Assembly: GCA_018907035.1 (NCBI GenBank)
Contig: JACCIC010000021.1
Location: 505,501-569,500, forward strand
Length of the DNA: 64,000 nt
Direction of reading: 5' to 3'
Source: Sycobia sp. Sy_11
Lineage: Eukaryota > Arthropoda > Insecta > Hymenoptera > Epichrysomallidae
A program made the translations under genes and the position numbers. The notes under the pieces are model-generated. The model saw only the letters and a program-made list of their open reading frames with translations, was not told the origin of the DNA and made no database searches. Positions within the stretch are counted from its first letter, which is position 1. Each line of letters opens with the position of its first letter. This document shows positions 36,938 to 50,237 of the stretch, piece by piece.

Positions 36938-37410
36938 CATATATTGCACAGTTGCACTCAGCACTTTCGCAAAGAAATATTCGCGGCTTGGCGACCTGGA
37001 ATTCATATATATACAAGCGTGCGCCTTATAAGAGAGGCAAAGCCGTGAATAGGGGGGGGGGGTTAGTAGAGTTTGCGCTATGTAGCCGTCGAGCGGATCC
37101 ACAAAGATTTCCCTCTTTCGGTCTTCCTCGAACGATGTATATATATATATAGGAACCAAGGGGCGGGTGAGGGGGTGAAAATGGAGGACGTGTAAAGTGT
37201 CTGGCAGAAACGGGGCTGGCGGAGAGGGGTGAGAGAAGCTGCTTTTCTTGTAGATGACGTTTGAAAATTGTTCGGTATAAGCTTTGGCGACAAGTTATAA
37301 GGGGGATTAAAAGTGTTCTCCGCTACTGTCGTTGCTGCCCGTTGTTGCTGCTGCTTGTTGCCGCCTGCGTCTTCTTTACTTAATTTTTAAGTCTAGTATG
37401 AAGATCTACA

Positions 37411-37413
<3 letters not shown>

Positions 37414-37484
<71 letters not shown>
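37414..37484. repeat. Compound (TA)n-(GA)n array
   Basis: About 20 TA units pass directly into about 15 GA units, continuing as imperfect purine sequence to about 37550. Confidence 0.95.
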
Positions 37485-37493
<9 letters not shown>

Positions 37494-37611
37494 CAGAGAA
37501 AGAGAGTGGGGAGGAGAGGGGGGCAGAGAGAGAGAAGGGGAGGGAGAGAGAATTAGAATTTTAGAATTTTATTTATCAAAGCCTAAGGACTCGTGGTCGT
37601 TCATAGGCCAA

Positions 37612-37613
<2 letters not shown>

Positions 37614-37672
<59 letters not shown>

Positions 37673-37679
37673 AGAGAGA
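37614..37679. repeat. (GA)n microsatellite
   Basis: GA units with a single GAGGAGAG slip in the middle. Confidence 0.95.
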
Positions 37680-40600
37680 AGTATACGTAGTTAATTTAGA
37701 ATGAATGAAACTTTATCAATGCTAACTATCATTATCGCTATTAGTAAATCATCAGTCAATATTTATAATTTTTTTAGATGATTTCTTTAAAGTATAATCT
37801 CTAGAAACAAAAATCTCTAGATTATTTGATAAGCTATTAGTGAAGAATATTAAATTATTCATATTTTAATGCAAGGCTCGTTTCCTGCAATTATTACAAA
37901 CAGCTTCGTGTTAACCATAATTTCTTTATTACCTCTCCCAGCATCTAGCCCAACCTAGCGATTGAGTGAGATACTTACTACGAAATCGTTATTTTTCGTT
38001 AATATCGCCAAGCAGACGCTTTTATCAAAAAATTATGTCTTTTATTTATCGTTGTCATAACAAGAATATATACGATGGCTTGTTACGCGTATTTTTTTTA
38101 ATTGCATTAAAAAATTTGTACCGATATAGCTTAAATTCAGAATTATAAGTGTACGGAGTGGTAAATAATGCCCGATGCTTGCAATTTCACAAGTAAGCGT
38201 GAATTATTATTTCATAATAATTAATCCTTTTCACTAATCATATAATGTGTTCATTTTCTGAAATTATTATTCAACTGTATAATCTATAAGATTAATATGC
38301 AAGCACGGAATAACGTTAATTATATGTAATTATTCTCAGGAATATTTATATTTAAAATATATATATATATAATGATTTGTAGGATAGCGGGCGAGCTGGG
38401 CGGTAAGGGGGAAAAGAGGAGGAGGGAGGGGCTAAATTAAAGCCGTAATTCAAAGGGAGCGCGGATAAAGCGACGTGAAAGGGTTGGCGGCACACGGGTT
38501 TGGGGGCTGAACAAAGAAGAAGCGGCGTTCTCTGCACCCTGCGTTAATACTTCGTTTCGAAACAAATTCGACGGAAATCCATGTATTATTAAATTATTTT
38601 AGATATTTTTGGATAAAATTTCCGACGGATAATTCCACCCGGGGCGTTTCTTCGTCCGCCGAATTCGTTTAGAATCAGTCGCAGGAAACAATTGTCGAAT
38701 GAAATTTTTCCGAAGTCGCTTTTGTTCATGGCAAATGTAGAATCAATACAGAGGCTCAAATTTGTATTTAATTCGTTACGCGGGGATATAGTGTAGAAAT
38801 TATAATACCTTATTTGGGCACACGTTACGTTATAAGATTATAATTAATCAAATCAATCAAGCTGTAGAAGCTTCATTGAAAATGAAACCGAGTTCATTAT
38901 AAATTAAACATTGTATTGAATACAGGTTGTTTCAGTTTAGAAATATATAGAAAGCTATATTTATGATAAAAAAATAATATTTTACAGCTTTATGTTTTAT
39001 CTTATTCATATTAAGTTCATTTACTCAATCTCTCAAAAATTCATATATTTAATTCTAACCTAGAACGAGATAATAAGTTATTATTTCAATCTTTTCTTTA
39101 AAAGTCCAATATTGAGTATATATAGATAGGATATTAAGATTTGGCACCATTACGTAAGTCTACGAGGAATCCTGTTGGGTACTTATGTATAAATTTTTAT
39201 TCAAACTAATGGCATGATACAAAAATTATTTATATTATTTACTTTAGTTAAATTATTGAAAATTCATATATTCACCGAAATTACGAAGTGTTTCCTTCCC
39301 TTTTACATTAATCTGTTCATGCAAATGCCTTTTTTTTCCAAACAAACACATTCGCACATATTGCATTTTCAGGATTTTATTGATGGCCTTTTTTTCTTCG
39401 ATTTTAATGGATTTGATCGAACGACTCGTTCGCATAAAGTAGATTTAAGTCCTTTAAAAACTTTAATTATATTGTTGTTTTTAACTTTCGATTGTTTTGT
39501 TAAAGTCGCCATTATGATAAAAGACGGTTTTGTAACTAAATTTTGTGCCACTAGACGTTACAGTCGATTTACTGTTTCAAAATCTGATTAATCGTTCCAA
39601 TTTCGATTTACTAATGCTAGAGCAAAATGTTTTTTTTTCTATTCTTTTCAATTTATTTTATTCAATCCTATTCTTATTTTAAATTTCGCGGACAATTTAT
39701 TCGATAGGAGTTTTACTTCTCTTCGAAAGAACCTTATCTTGCCTCTTATTTTTGCGTTATCTAAGTGCACTATTGCTACCCTTCATAAATACTTTACTTA
39801 CCCAGAATTGAATGATGCTAATGAAAACAAAAATCACACGTAAACTTTTATGTACCATGCTCGATCCCTTCGATCCTGTTATAAGATTAATCAAGCTGTC
39901 GCGTAAAAAGTACCCAGCGCTTTCCTATTATATCATCACTGCTTTCTCTCTCCTCTCCACTTTATAGGCAGAAGCGATCCCAAATCGAAAATCGGCCAAA
40001 AAAAAAAAAAAATTATATAGTCACCTCAGCCAGACGCTCGACGACTAAAAAAAAAATCCCCCTCTGTGCATTCGTTGCGGCCGCGCGAAAATAAAAAATA
40101 AAATAAAAAAATCCTGCCGCCTATAGCACGACTCGGGCAGGTTTAATAGCTGATGGGAGCAGGAACGACGAATCCCGAGAGTGCACTTGTTTCTCGACAC
40201 TTTTTTCGTCCTCCCTTTTTTTGCTTTAGTCGTCGTTGTTGCTGTCGTTGTTTTTTTGCCCCTCCCCCACTATTTTGTTTTTTATTATCTTTTGCTACGA
40301 AATCCCTCCGCGACCTTTGACGCGGCCACGAATCGGGATTTTTCGCGGAGCGCGAGATTTTACGAGGTTACAATCGATTATATTCATGCATGCGCCTGTG
40401 CAGGAGCAGGGGGGGGGCGTGGGAGAAGCGACAGCGAAACTTTTGGCGGCTCAACGTACGGCGACCGAGCGATCTTTGCAGGTCGGTAGCAGAGTCGGAG
40501 AGCCGCTAGGACTCGACACTTTGACGCTTCGCCAGTGGCTTTTTGCTTCTCTGTCTATTATCGCCGATCGACGAATCTCCGTAACTATTATTGTATTTTT

Positions 40601-41832
40601 CGCATAATTTACCAACAGAGTCAGGAATTACGGAGTTTTTTGATCTTCGGTGCCATGCAGCCCTTACCGCTGTAAAGGCTTAACTAGGAAAGATCTGTGT
40701 GTGGCGGAGCAGCTCGCAAGCCCAGTAATCGAGCTCTACATCGTCGAACGCTTTATTTGTACATGGAAATTTTCGAATCAAATCGGGGCGTAATTTTTTT
40801 CTTTCCATTTTCTTTCTTCAGCGTCCATTTTTCCGATATCGCGCACAGCTGGGACATTTCTTCGTTTTATTACTATGCTGCATGGATCCTGGTATTTGCT
40901 CTTGGCATATACGCCGAGGGAATTTTTCGGTTAAAGATACTTGAAAAACACGCAGCGAGCGTGGAACATTGTGCTGCTTAAGGAACTTTTTCCGCTTTCC
41001 ATCATAAAACTTGTTCAACTTCCCGTGAAGTTTATCTTGGCGGTACGGTAATTTTTAATACGAACGATAAAAAAATAATTAATACTTTTTTTTCAAATTG
41101 CTGACGTCCCGTAACTTATTGGCGATTTTTTGGGATAAATTTCTCTCCGTTGGGCTGTGTGTATGTGTGTGCGCGCGCCGTGCGTATTTCTACTTTTTGC
41201 GCGCGAAATAACGTAATATTCGACAGCCTGCACGGTCTACTGGCATATATTAGTTTTCACTAAAGGACATCGACGTGTACCTAGTCAACAAACATATAAC
41301 GGTTTCGGGTGTGTGCGCGCGTGTGTGTGCGTGTGTCTGCGCGCGCGTTATTTAAAAGAGTAGCGAGGTATGAGCGTCGGCGAAATCCACGCGCGCATCC
41401 GGCGTGAATTCGTTTCGTCCTGGACCAGTATTTCGATGTTCCTCCGATGCTGAAAAAGGGTAGCCATGCGGAGGGGTTTGCCGGACAGATATACGTACAT
41501 ATATACATACATAGGAGAGAGGGGACGAGACAGAGGAGGGACGAGCGAGGAGGGAGAACGAGGGTCGCAGGGGAGAATCAAAGAGCTCGGTCGTCGATCT
41601 GCGTACGGCAAATAGCGCCGCCGTCCCGCCCGCTCCCCGCCGCCGTCGCCGCCAATCTCGCGACAGATTATTTACCGAAATTAAATGTTACATGCGTATT
41701 CGTGCGCGCGACCACTGTAGGGGGTGAGGGGGGGATTCGCCGAGTCGTACCCGTGCGCGCCCAACGAATTACCAGTTTCGGTTCGTTTGGCCGGGTACGC
41801 TGGTTGATAAATCGAGGAATAGAGGGGGGAGA

Positions 41833-41837
<5 letters not shown>
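37680..41837. other. Long non-coding stretch
   Basis: AT-rich to 40180, then mixed, then CpG-rich at 41300-41830. A plus-strand frame at 39214-39591 (125 codons) and broken minus-strand Lys-rich frames opposite it show no recognisable family. Confidence 0.45.

Positions 41838-41868
<31 letters not shown>
41838..41868. repeat. (GA)n microsatellite
   Basis: Perfect; preceded by GAGGGGGGAGAGAGG. Confidence 0.9.
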
Positions 41869-41875
<7 letters not shown>

Positions 41876-42195
41876 GATGAGAGGAGCACGGAAAGATCGA
41901 AAGGGGCCCGTGCGATACGCTAGTCGAAAGGAAGGATTGCGAATTCTCCGACGCGTCATCGACGGGGGGGGGGGCGTTTAACGTAATTAGTAACGCGCGA
42001 GCGGTAGTCGCTCAATATTCAAGCGCAGCCGCTCTCACCCTTCCCCGCTGTCCCTGCAACGATATTCGATGAATGTGGCCGAGTCCCCGAGCCTCTCTCT
42101 TTCTCCCTTCATTTACATCTCTCTTGCGTTCTATGTGGCGAATCGTTGGTCGCGTTCGTTTTGGAGAGGTGTACTTTACAATGGTTGGTGGTTGG

Positions 42196-42197
<2 letters not shown>

Positions 42198-42242
<45 letters not shown>
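42198..42242. repeat. (AG)n microsatellite
   Basis: Perfect. Confidence 0.95.
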
Positions 42243-42247
<5 letters not shown>

Positions 42248-43064
42248 GACAAGAAGAGGAGGAGGGGATACAAAAAAAACGAGGAAGCGACCTTTTATTT
42301 TCGCTCTTCACTTGCGCACTGCAGTTACGCGGATTTGTGGAAATCGCCGTGCGTGTAGGAGTTGACACACACACACACATACACGTGCGCGAAGTCGCTA
42401 CTTCAGACCTGATAAATAGATGATTCATTAATTTTTTTAAATGGCACTGATATACGCGTGAAATACACTAATATATATTAATAAGTACGTATTAAAAGAT
42501 TTTTTTGCTTATTAGCTTATATTATTATTCTGCGAGATATCGTAATTGTTCCAAAGCCCTTAAATGAAATTACAAAGGACCAAAATTCGTTCCAACGCAA
42601 TTCACGGTGTATTAGATTCTTACAAATATCTCAAAGCTCCATTCGGACCTAAGATTAGTAAGATTATTATTGAGAAAATCCATATAATATTAAAATAATA
42701 AACGTTCGTATGAAAAGGCAACTGTTATTATTAACAAAACATATCCGAATCGCCAGATTTAATAAGCCGCATTTATTATATTCTCATATAATATCTGCAG
42801 AAATCGCGGTTTTCAATTTTAATTAATAATAATTTCGGCGAACGAAATCGTGAAAATAATTAATTGTGGAATTACTTGCGAAGAGAGGCGGTACTGCAAA
42901 TATTTGATTAAAACGCCCAATTCACAGTAACATTTCCGCTAATGTGAATATGGTGCAATACCGGACCGTTAAATTTATTTAACGATATACAATATATCTA
43001 TATCTGCATAAAATTCGGTTCCTACATCAGACTTACGAGGCTAATTGCATACACGAAAGCTCGC

Positions 43065-43069
<5 letters not shown>
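42243..43069. other. AT-rich non-coding stretch
   Basis: Nothing recognised apart from a short (CA)n at about 42366-42380. Confidence 0.55.

Positions 43070-43110
<41 letters not shown>
43070..43110. repeat. (TA)n microsatellite
   Basis: Perfect. Confidence 0.95.
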
Positions 43111-43117
<7 letters not shown>

Positions 43118-43572
43118 TGTATATTACATAGACATATTAATTAATCATCGAGGCCCTTAAACCACGAAGCTCCAGTCCCCCGTACGATCACGTGGGGAGC
43201 GCTAATCGTTACACGCTGTATAGGAACGGCCCATCGGAATGCAGTCCTCGGAGCCCTGGATAAAGTAGCCTTCCATCCCTTGGAGGGTGGGGGTGGGAGG
43301 GCTTCGCGTAGGAAGTTTCACGCGCGATAAAGACAGATAGGGAAAGAGGTAGATAGATAGAGGAATATAGATAGATAGATATAGAATGAGCGGAAAGAGA
43401 GCGAGAGAGAGATAGAGAGAAAGCGGATCCTCCATTGCGGCCCTTTATCGCGAGGTCGATAATAAAACAGTCTTCCCCTATCCCGACTCGTGCCCGCGCG
43501 AGCTCGCCGAATTCCCGTGTATAAATTCGCATATCTGCTCGCTCTCTCTGGACAGTCGTATGTCTTTGAATG

Positions 43573-43602
43573 GGGCGCGCGCGCGCGCGTGTGTGTGTGT
43601 AT
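43573..43602. repeat. (CG)n-(TG)n alternating tract
   Basis: A (GC)n run passes into (GT)n; Z-DNA type. It lies in a CpG-rich block (43480-44060) with no supported gene. Confidence 0.8.
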
Positions 43603-44012
43603 TTATGTGTACGTGGTTCTCGGCATTTTCGTACGGCCGCGACAGTATGTCGCGGGAGGAGGGGGATGCGCTTTCACGGTACCTCTCTTCCCTGCCCCCT
43701 TCCTCTTCCCCTTAGCAATCGTTACGCCGCATTATACGTACACCTGTATACACAAGCGAAGGTGGAGGCTGGTGGTCGTTATTTCGACTGCAGAGAGAGC
43801 CGGTAAGCGCGAGCTCGCGCGGAGGCCCGCCGGGCGCTCGTCTCCCCGCCCCCGTCCCCCGTGCCCCTCGCCACCCATCAGCGGGCCAGCCAGCGCGCGA
43901 TAATGGAGAAGGGCGGATGAAAAAGGCGAATATATCATAACCCCCTCCTCCCCCAGTCCCGCTCGGCGCTCGACGACGCTGCCACCGGCGCGATGATACG
44001 GGCAAAAGGAGG

Positions 44013-44032
44013 GAGAGAGAGAGAGAGAGAGA
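44013..44032. repeat. (GA)n microsatellite
   Basis: Ten GA units. Confidence 0.85.
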
Positions 44033-44082
44033 GGCCGCGCGGTTATTACGCACGTTGACGCGCGCGAATGGATTGAGGATAT

Positions 44083-44105
44083 ATGTGTGTATGTATGTAT
44101 GTATG

Positions 44106-44165
<60 letters not shown>
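44083..44165. repeat. Compound (TGTA)n-(TA)n array
   Basis: About six GTAT units pass into about 28 TA units. Confidence 0.95.
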
Positions 44166-44168
<3 letters not shown>

Positions 44169-44335
44169 GCAGGCAGCTCGCGGAAACGAAAGCGCGTGTG
44201 GCGGGCGGTGTGTGTTTGTGTCTGTGCGTGTCGGTCCTTTGTTTTCCACGGAATATCCCATGATGGATGCTGATGAGCACTGTGTTGTGGAGGGGAAGGG
44301 CGGAGGGGGGGGGGCTCGCTTTTAAGGGTGGCCAC

Positions 44336-46166
44336 AGAGCGGGCACAGAGCGGGGAATTCGCCTATATTCGCGTCTACCTCGGAGACGCGAGGCAGCGGA
44401 GCGATTGCCGTGCGTCCTGACCGCGGCGCTCTTTGCCGGCCCGGATTATCTCGTATGTACCGCGCATACGATACGCTCGATTTTTATCGCGCAACGGTTT
44501 CATCTAGCAGTGCGCATTCCAGAATGGATTAGGTTAACGGACATAATTATGCCTGTTTCTGAGGGGTTGAAAGTGTTATACAGTGAAAAGGTGTATTTAA
44601 ATTGGTCCCGATATTAAGCATTAAACATACAGTTATGACAGAGATTACTGAATTTGTTTACAAATAAAAAAAGTGTGAATTTGACCGAAAGTTTCAGCAT
44701 TTATTTTACAAATAAACGATATATATTTATTCTTGGATTCAGCGAGAACACCTTGGTAATATCTTTAATCAGGATTGTCTCGCGTACAAACACGATAAAC
44801 AAAGATTGTAACTAGAAAGTAGATGGACAAGAGTGCGCGTTAACAATGAATTGCATAGGCTTTTTCATTTCTAAATTAATACGTCACTATTGGCATTTTA
44901 TTGAAAAATACGTACACTTTAGACGCTGCTTGAAAGGATTGAAAGACAGTAGGAAATCAACGCCAGATTGAATTTAACAGCTGTATTTTTATCAATTTAC
45001 AATTGTTTTTCGATGAATTTCATACGATTACACTGCTTCTAATTTGGGGAGAATAGTAATTAATAATGTTATTAATTAAATCTAATTAATGTAATGGAGG
45101 ATCGGCGCACATTTGCATACACATACAATGACTGCATAATAATATACGTAATGAAATTCGATATAGTTAATGCACTAAAAACCAATAAGAACGATTATAC
45201 GAAAATGCATTTCTCGACTATATACTGTATCATCGGGCATTGTTTAAAGTTACTTGATTACGCGCAATGCGCGCATTATGTGCGTGTGCGAGGATTGGAG
45301 AGGGGAGGATGGGATGGCCAGGTATTATTACAGAGTAATTACTATTCTCACAGTGCCCCGCACACTGTACTGTCCGATGCGTTTTAACTATCGAACGGCG
45401 CAAATGCGCTCGGTACGTTCGAAATTGTTGCGCGCGCGCTTGTCAGCGCAGAAATGCCGGGATGAAATCTCCCTACGTACGATTTAGATTCTATGCGTAT
45501 ACGTCATCGTGGGGGTCGTAACGGGGAGAGAACGAGCCTTTGTTTTAGGTATTTCAGTCAATAAATCGATATGTAATTGGGCATCTATAAGAATATATTT
45601 GATGTATTTGGAGCCGGTAATTTTAAACAGTGTAGAATTATATAGATCCATTGAAAGTGAAAATTAAAGGAATCCAGTAGACTCGAGAAGTAGCGGGTGA
45701 ATATTCAACTATAGCCAATATGTTATTTCTTTCCTCCCATTCGAATAAATATTTATTTGATTCTGTCTAATACTGGTAAATTTATCTTTTCACCGTACTT
45801 TTTATACAACCGATGTCTGTCTAATTCGATTTGATTGAAAAATCGTATATTTATGTTTTTTTTTTTTTTTTTTTTTTTTACGAATGCCTCGATGAAAACT
45901 TCAGAGCAATGCTCCTCATTCCGGAAGTTTATCTTTATATACGTATTATTTATAAAAGAGTTCACACGAACCGAAGAAAGTCTGTTGGTATAGCATTGGT
46001 TTATGATCCATCCTAAATTTAGGGCCAGGTCGAGCATTATTCTTTATTCGGAAGGGTTAAAAATAACGGGCTCCCCGTATATAATTTACGTCGCGCTCCC
46101 GTCTCTGTGTATTTTCATAGAGTATCAACATGGTCATAGGAGATATACAGCGACAAATGCGTTATA
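44336..46166. other. Non-coding stretch
   Basis: AT-rich with a T25 homopolymer at about 45856-45880. No gene or retroposon body found beside it. Confidence 0.55.
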
Positions 46167-46172
46167 ATATAT

Positions 46173-46268
<96 letters not shown>

Positions 46269-46270
46269 AT
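46167..46270. repeat. Self-complementary (AC)18-(AT)20-(GT)7 array
   Basis: AC units (46179-46214), AT units (46215-46254) and GT units (46255-46268) make a continuous alternating tract whose outer arms can pair with each other around the AT core. Confidence 0.95.
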
Positions 46271-46803
46271 TCCCTCATCTCGGCCGAAGCCTGGTCGCGC
46301 GCGCTCGCGTCATAGTACAGCTCGGAATGCGCGGGGGGGATAAAAATAGATATGGAACCGAGGTGAAACGGAAGGGGACGGCGGGCGACGGCGCGTGAAC
46401 AAAGAAATTTGTATATATATATATGAACTTATATGGATGAGAGTTAGAATGTAACCAGTCGCGGCGGCTCCAGCGTTGCCGTCTCGGTCACCCTCCGGTA
46501 ATTTTCCTCACTTCCCCTCGATCCCCATCGTCCCCTACGCCACCGCGACCCCATCTTCGGCTTAAAAATTTCAGTAACCGGAAGAGCTTTTTCGAAAGCC
46601 CGCGTAGTTTCCCGCCACCCCCTCCCCTTCCAAACCGTATTATTCGCCAGCTCGAAGGACGAGGAGGCGTGGAGGAGGCGGCTGTAGGATCGGGGACGGC
46701 AGTGGGCGAGGCGGGTTTCTTTAAGAATTTTCAAATAAGCGGTTGAGAGGTTTTCCCGGCTATATAGCCCGATGCGCGAAAAAGAAAGCACAAAATCGTT
46801 AAA
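46271..46803. other. GC-rich non-coding stretch
   Basis: CpG-rich, with open frames on the minus strand lacking any domain. Confidence 0.45.
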
Positions 46804-46804
46804 G

Positions 46805-46832
<28 letters not shown>
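46804..46832. repeat. (GA)n microsatellite
   Basis: Perfect, followed by AAAGGGGGGGCGGGCC. Confidence 0.9.
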
Positions 46833-46836
<4 letters not shown>

Positions 46837-47064
46837 GGGGGCGGGCCCCGACCACGGGAGAGGCCGCGCGTCTCTCTGCCTTTGAGGGGCTCCAGCGTGC
46901 GCATTGAAAAATACGCGCGGAAGGTTACGTGCGGTGAGCGCGGCGCGGCCCCGTCAAGAGGTATACTGCATATGAGCCGTGAATATTTAACGCGTCCACG
47001 CGCTTACGTGTGTGTATATATGACCGTCTATCTATAGGCACGCGAAGGAGCGAGGGAGGAAGAG

Positions 47065-47068
<4 letters not shown>

Positions 47069-47103
<35 letters not shown>

Positions 47104-47107
47104 GAGA
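47069..47107. repeat. (GA)n microsatellite
   Basis: GA units with one GACA interruption. Confidence 0.9.
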
Positions 47108-47279
47108 ACTGAGAAGAAGGAGAGGCAAAATAGCGCGCGCTCCTGGGAACGACTTAAGCCCCCAACCCCCATTTCCCGTCTTTCGCCGTCGGTGATCTTC
47201 GCCGCGTTAACCATCGCCTTCGCACAGGTGAAACTCAAGAGAGGAACGCGTTCGCAAATAAGCCGGCGAGCGGGGGTAG

Positions 47280-47286
<7 letters not shown>

Positions 47287-47328
<42 letters not shown>

Positions 47329-47338
47329 CAGAGAGAGA
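47287..47338. repeat. (GA)n microsatellite
   Basis: GA units, one GGCA interruption near the end. Confidence 0.9.
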
Positions 47339-47513
47339 TAGGATGGAAGCCGCAAAACTCGCGCATTACGGAACAGCGGCTCCTCTCTTCTCGCTCTGCT
47401 TATCTTTTCTCTAAAAAGCTCTTTTTCGTCGGAGCCACACTTTGCTCTCCTGTACATATGGCTTAATGGATTTCGCGCCGCGCGCGGCGGCTTCTTCTTC
47501 TTCTTCTTCTTTT

Positions 47514-47517
<4 letters not shown>

Positions 47518-47564
<47 letters not shown>
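47518..47564. repeat. (CT)n microsatellite
   Basis: Perfect; preceded by (TTC)n. Confidence 0.95.
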
Positions 47565-47567
<3 letters not shown>

Positions 47568-47720
47568 CGCTGCTCCGAGGGCCGAAAATTATGCCGCATC
47601 AGCACGGCGGGCGGGTTGAAGCGGGAAAATAACGACCGAGCGCAACGAAACGGTACGTTGTTTGCGAAAAATTTGCGCACACGCGCAAGTTCACCGATAC
47701 AGATATTAGAACGGGGGCTG

Positions 47721-47721
<1 letters not shown>

Positions 47722-47761
<40 letters not shown>
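47722..47761. repeat. (TA)n microsatellite
   Basis: Perfect. Confidence 0.95.
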
Positions 47762-47764
<3 letters not shown>

Positions 47765-48640
47765 TGATTTCGTCGACCAACCAGCGCGTTGACGTTTCGC
47801 CGGGAGAACATCATTGCGCGCATTATCATAAATAATTATCTGGCCTTAATTATTCGCTACCCGCGTCGCTCTAAGCAGCGCCAACGTTGGTCCGTTCGCC
47901 CGGCAATGATTATTACAATTTACAGATCCGAAGCTTGTGTAATGCACAATGTACGCATGGTAAACTTAATAATTCCGATCGATAATTCGCGAAATTTCAC
48001 GGGAGAGCGCGTGGCGGTCGGAGTTAATCGCGCTTTAACAATTTAAACGTCAATGATGTGGGGGAAGGGGGGAGGAGGAAGTCTGCAAGAAGCTACGTGG
48101 CGCACGTACATGGAGGAGGAGGGGGGGAATCTCGTGTTTCCTTTCTCAGCATATACATATATATGCACTCACACGTTGAACCCGTATACGCCATCGGTTT
48201 TCCAAGTCGGAAAATCTCTTATCTCTCCCTCGATCGGGAAATGCTGTTTTCCAAACCGTGTAGATCGCGCCGGCAGCCGCTACGGACGACGCGGGGGATC
48301 CGACGGTGCTACCCGCGTTATATCGGCGTTTATACGCCGAGCCGCTCGGCACGCTCTTCGCCTTTAACACTTTCGCGCGCGCGCCCTCGCCTGCGATCCG
48401 TCCTTCTCTTTATGCCCCGGCAGTTCTCTGCACCCCGATGCCTTTTCTCGCAACTCCCTCACTCCCTTACGCCCTCTATATCGCTCACCCTATATCTCTC
48501 TTTACTACCCTCGCACCCCATGGGCCCCGGTATTTTTTATCGAATTTTTCACCTTCGCCGGGAAGCGCACGATCGCGACTGACGCTTACCTGGGAATGAG
48601 TTTTAGTCTTCCCAAGGCACTTCTCTCGCTCACTCTCTCT

Positions 48641-48647
<7 letters not shown>
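47762..48647. other. Non-coding, CpG-rich in the middle
   Basis: No gene recognised; open frames up to 174 codons have biased low-complexity composition. Confidence 0.45.

Positions 48648-48681
<34 letters not shown>
48648..48681. repeat. (CT)n microsatellite
   Basis: Perfect. Confidence 0.95.
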
Positions 48682-48685
<4 letters not shown>

Positions 48686-49735
48686 GTCTCGTTATCTTCA
48701 AAGAGTAAAAAAGAAAATTTTCATATTTTTTTTTATCGTAGGTAGTTTTTCTTGCTCCCTTTTCTGAAGTGCATATTTCATACTTGTCGAACAGTCTAAT
48801 GCATCATGAAGATTTATGTTTCATTTTTCTACAATATACAGCGAACTTAAAGCTTTTAAGTAACGATGAAATTCTGAAACTCGTTATGTATGCGAGCGAG
48901 AAAACTGTTAAAAACTCCATTACTATTGCTAAACGATCGAAATTTTTTTTTATATATACATCAAAAAAAAAAAATTATTCACATTCTCGAAGTGTTAGCG
49001 AATTAAAACTGAATAAAATAACGGGCAATGCATACGAGTTGACGGTGTTTATTTCTTATTATTGAATTTTGAATGTTTAGTATGGTTTACATTTTACTGA
49101 GTATTTTCGTGATTATAATTTTATGTAAAACATAAGAATAAAAGAAGCTTTGACTTTGTGATAAATTGTATTATCAGAACAATATTTATTTGAACTTATA
49201 ATTCGATTGAGTTTATAATTCATATACGTGCAAGGTTGTAAATTGACGGTGACTCGACAAATGTATCGTTCTTACTGATTTATTCAATGATTTTATTTTA
49301 TAATTGATTCAAGAGGCAACAAGTATAACGATTATAATAACGTTAAGTCAGAGATTAAATTTTAACAACAATGTGAATTCAAATATAGAAATAAAAAAAT
49401 GTTCAGTATATAATTTTCTTTCTTTGATCTAGAATAATTTGATCTCGAGTGCATCGGTACAGTGCGTTAACTTGGATCGGCTGCATTATAGTGAAAAGTG
49501 AAAACTCCTGTTGCTAAACTCTACCGATTTTTAATTCAAAGGGCCAAACTTCTATAAAAGTTAAAGAAATATCTATTTTAGGTCGTAGTCCCATTATATC
49601 GATCAAATTCCTTGTTCAAAGAGAAGTAGTTTTAACTTTTGTATTTTCTAGCTAAAAGAACATACTATAGAATATACGTACAGTATTGAATTTTCCTTTT
49701 ACTTATACTTTTAATACTGTGATAACTCATACTTA
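48682..49735. other. AT-rich non-coding stretch
   Basis: Nothing recognised. Confidence 0.55.
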
Positions 49736-49811
49736 TTATATATATATATATATACTGCCCAGGTCTATTTTTATTATCCGTGCTTAAGTATTCTATATAT
49801 ATGTGTGTGAT

Positions 49812-49859
49812 TATATGTGTACGTGTGCGTGCGCGCGCGCGCGCGTGTGTGTGTGTGTA
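49812..49859. repeat. (GT)-(GC)n-(GT)n alternating tract
   Basis: 48 bp of unbroken purine-pyrimidine alternation with a (GC)8-like core. Confidence 0.9.
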
Positions 49860-49984
49860 GGTACATATCTATATGCTTATACTATCTATTCCAAAATTAA
49901 GTCACGCGCGAACGCTCTAGCGTTGCACCAGCAGCAGCATCAGCATCGGGGAGCGCGCCTTCGAGGAAAAGTATATCTAGCTGC

Positions 49985-49989
<5 letters not shown>

Positions 49990-50029
<40 letters not shown>
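49990..50029. repeat. (TA)n microsatellite
   Basis: Perfect. Confidence 0.95.
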
Positions 50030-50030
<1 letters not shown>

Positions 50031-50173
50031 TGCCGCACACGCATTTATAAGTCGAGCGCGTCCCAAGGGAGTAGATAGGTATAGGAGAGCACGGGGTTGA
50101 ATGGGCGGGTGACGACGCGCGAGAGCTTTACCCCCCCCCCATTTCCTACACCCTCTACGTCACCTCTCTCTTC

Positions 50174-50176
<3 letters not shown>

Positions 50177-50235
<59 letters not shown>
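50177..50235. repeat. (TA)n microsatellite
   Basis: Perfect, 59 bp, after a CTCTCTTCCTC tract. Confidence 0.95.

Positions 50236-50237
<2 letters not shown>

Noticed and set aside
39214..39591. 125-codon plus-strand frame and Lys-rich minus-strand frames
   Set aside because: Phe/Leu- or Lys-rich composition expected of AT-rich DNA, with no domain and no splice structure.
43712..44346. Minus-strand frames of about 205 codons
   Set aside because: Low-complexity Tyr-Ile, His-Thr and Leu-Ser runs from microsatellites.
45856..45880. T25 run as the poly(A) tail of a minus-strand retroposon
   Set aside because: No tRNA-like head, LINE similarity or target duplication found beside it; the same holds for T25 at 62646-62670.
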